Below, piece by piece: positions 62,895 through 64,000 of a stretch of DNA of 64,000 nucleotides (the stretch's first letter is position 1; every line of letters starts with the position of its first letter). Origin of the DNA: Chryseobacterium gleum (lineage in GTDB: Bacteria; Bacteroidota; Bacteroidia; Flavobacteriales; BACL11); contig CAMBDW010000004.1 in NCBI GenBank assembly GCA_945865535.1, positions 50,923 through 114,922 on the forward strand. Reading direction: 5' to 3'. The notes below the pieces were generated by a model, which worked only from the letters and a program-made list of their open reading frames with translations, did not search any database and was not told the DNA's origin. A program made the position numbers and the translations under genes.

Positions 62895-63736
62895 CTTTTA
62901 TGGGACCATAGCCATTGGCTAGGGATTTGGCTTATTTGTTTTTCTAAACGCTCAAAATAGCGTTTTGTTATTTCTCCTTCAAATGTTTCTTTTGGGTTTT
63001 CTACCAAATGCTCAAAAGTAATAGTATACTCTCCGCTTCCAATCTTTTGCATATCACAAAAAATCACAGGATAATCCATTTTTTTTGCAATCTTTTCAGC
63101 ACCCATAAAAACAGGAACTTCTCTACCGAAAAATGGATGCCATTTTGTAGTAGGATTAACTACTGGATTTTGATCGGCAATGATTCCTATAATCTGAGTT
63201 TCAGTTTTTGTGTTTAGTATGTAGCGCATACTTTCTTCCATGCTTACTGCAATAGCTCCAAATTTAGTTCTTGCTTTTTTTAAAAGACTATCAAATCTTG
63301 TATTGTTAAGTGGCTTGTAAATACCTACTACTTTTTGTTTTGCTGAAATCGATAGTTTTTGTCCTACCCATTCCCAATTATTAAAATGGCCAAACACTAA
63401 AATTATTGTTTGTTTTTTTTCGGCATAATTATTTATCAGTTCAGCATTAGTAATTGTAACCCTATTATTTAAAAAAGATTTTCCGGCAGATATCATTTTA
63501 ATAATTTCTACAATCAAATCAAAAAAATGTTTAAAAAAATCAGTTTTAATTTGAATAATTTCTTTTTCTGATTTTTCAGGAAATGATTTTTTAAGATTAG
63601 TGAACACCACTGCTTTTCTATAACCAATACCCTTATAAATTATTAAATAGAGAATATCAGAAAAAAGATATAAGATAGGTAGGGGAAGCAAAGAAATTGG
63701 TAAAACTAAGATGTAATACAGAATCTTTGTAATCAT
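62876..63736 (-). CDS. Lipid A biosynthesis-type acyltransferase (LpxL/HtrB family)
   Basis: 286 residues. An N-terminal hydrophobic segment (about 5-32) anchors it to the inner membrane. FGHFNNWEWVGQKLS supplies the HX4E catalytic motif; IADQNPVVNPTTKWHPFFGR and QIPSQWLWSHKRWKHK are the other conserved blocks of the family. It probably adds a secondary acyl chain to a lipid A precursor. It heads a unit with the glycosyltransferase. The promoter box ends 5 bases before the ATG. Confidence 0.92.
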   Translation of the reverse strand: MITKILYYILVLPISLLPLPILYLFSDILYLIIYKGIGYRKAVVFTNLKKSFPEKSEKEIIQIKTDFFKHFFDLIVEIIKMISAGKSFLNNRVTITNAELINNYAEKKQTIILVFGHFNNWEWVGQKLSISAKQKVVGIYKPLNNTRFDSLLKKARTKFGAIAVSMEESMRYILNTKTETQIIGIIADQNPVVNPTTKWHPFFGREVPVFMGAEKIAKKMDYPVIFCDMQKIGSGEYTITFEHLVENPKETFEGEITKRYFERLEKQISQIPSQWLWSHKRWKHKR

Positions 63737-63741
63737 GGTCG

Positions 63742-63749
63742 CAAATATA
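63742..63749 (-). promoter_or_regulatory. Leaderless-type -7 box TATATTTG for the acyltransferase
   Basis: The minus strand reads TATATTTG, ending 5 bases before the ATG at 63736. Confidence 0.6.
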
Positions 63750-63892
63750 GAACTTCTAGAATGATATAATTAGCAGGCACTAAAGATGTGATAAAAATAT
63801 ATTTTTCAAGAGGATTACGAATACTATGAAAATGGTAAATTCATTATTTCTAAAATAAGATTGTAAAGATGTATGAGGTTTCAAAATATTTC

Positions 63893-63900
63893 TATTTTTG
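63893..63900 (+). promoter_or_regulatory. Putative -7 box TATTTTTG for tRNA-Ser(TGA)
   Basis: TATTTTTG lies 13 bases before the tRNA, the same distance class as for tRNA-Pro. The nearest TTG (63861-63863) is 29 bases away, longer than usual. Confidence 0.6.
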
Positions 63901-63913
63901 CAGTCCGAAATTT

Positions 63914-63998
63914 GGAGAGATGGCAGAGTGGTCGAATGCGGCGGTCTTGAAAACCGTTGTACAGCAATGTACCGGGGGTTCGAATCCCTCTCTCTCCG
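63914..63998 (+). tRNA. tRNA-Ser (anticodon TGA)
   Basis: The acceptor GGAGAGA pairs perfectly with TCTCTCC, followed by discriminator G at 63998. The anticodon stem GCGGT/ACCGT (one mismatch-tolerant pair) encloses CTTGAAA with anticodon TGA for UCN Ser codons. A long variable arm and T arm with GGTTCGAATCC are present. The window ends at 64000, just past the discriminator. Confidence 0.96.
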
Positions 63999-64000
63999 CA

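Noticed and set aside
63914..63998. tRNA-Ser at the right edge as a mobile-element attachment site
   Set aside because: No integrase or 3' tRNA duplication is visible within the window; sequence beyond 64000 is not available.

Overview
This window is chromosomal DNA from a low-GC member of the Bacteroidota, most likely a marine flavobacterium-like organism. The evidence is the AT-rich sequence, many TAnnTTTG promoter boxes (often with no Shine-Dalgarno sequence), GldF/GldG gliding genes, proteins carrying type IX secretion (T9SS) C-terminal sorting domains, long Bacteroidota forms of Lgt and urocanase, a split transketolase, and many lipoproteins with a lipobox Cys. No phage, plasmid, insertion sequence or CRISPR array was seen. 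This is mostly ordinary core genome, densely packed, with short accessory patches.

Layout. 1-1050: a partial oligopeptide-binding lipoprotein, then tRNA-Ser(GCT) and tRNA-Pro(TGG). 1.1-5.1 kb: urocanase with a small Cys-rich partner, a PLP-dependent deaminase-like enzyme and a glucosaminidase. 5.1-11.7 kb (minus strand): a large membrane-anchored propeller-like protein, RNase HII, a secreted unknown, Lgt and MtaB. 11.8-14.6 kb: a decayed PKD fragment, a second oligopeptide-binding lipoprotein and an outer-membrane barrel. 14.7-22.9 kb: PheT, an FAD-dependent oxidoreductase, a large secreted subtilisin with a T9SS signal and a DUF4294 protein. 23.0-29.7 kb: an FG-GAP and Cys-repeat T9SS protein, a TIGR03032 protein, 3-hydroxyacyl-CoA dehydrogenase, Pcm and small lipoproteins, one of them frameshifted. 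29.8-35.4 kb: an aminotransferase, a deiodinase-like T9SS protein, and the two transketolase halves with a von Willebrand A gene between them. 35.6-43.9 kb: YchF, topoisomerase IV (parE, a small membrane protein, parC) and a choice-of-anchor-B T9SS protein. 44.1-46.8 kb: gcvT, comB and a zinc phospholipase-C-like gene. 46.8-53.8 kb (minus): two outer-membrane barrels, DnaN, a DUF4340 protein, GldG, GldF and a SAM hydroxide adenosyltransferase. 53.9-58.2 kb: phoH, purC, a glycosyltransferase, an ECF sigma factor and rsmG. 58.1-64 kb: a secreted exonuclease/phosphatase, a methyltransferase, a DUF6787 protein, XerD, AroQ, a pseudogene scrap, a glycosyltransferase, an LpxL-type acyltransferase and tRNA-Ser(TGA).

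How the genes work together. Much of the cargo concerns the cell envelope: lipoprotein maturation (Lgt), lipid A-type acylation, GldF/GldG (gliding and T9SS-associated), at least five T9SS cargo proteins and several outer-membrane barrels. The rest is housekeeping: translation (pheT, mtaB, rsmG, tRNAs), replication and topology (dnaN, parE, parC, rnhB, xerD), and purine, shikimate and one-carbon metabolism.

Most noteworthy: a VWA gene wedged between the split transketolase genes with an 11-base overlap; a roughly 130-residue module shared by the subtilisin and the choice-of-anchor-B protein; a second, non-canonical class of T9SS-like tail on three proteins; a recurring arrangement in which the TAnnTTTG box ends 4-5 bases before the start codon, implying many leaderless mRNAs; a frameshifted paralogue of a small Cys-rich lipoprotein; and an exonuclease whose last residues are read antisense through rsmG. 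I found no clearly new multi-gene system.
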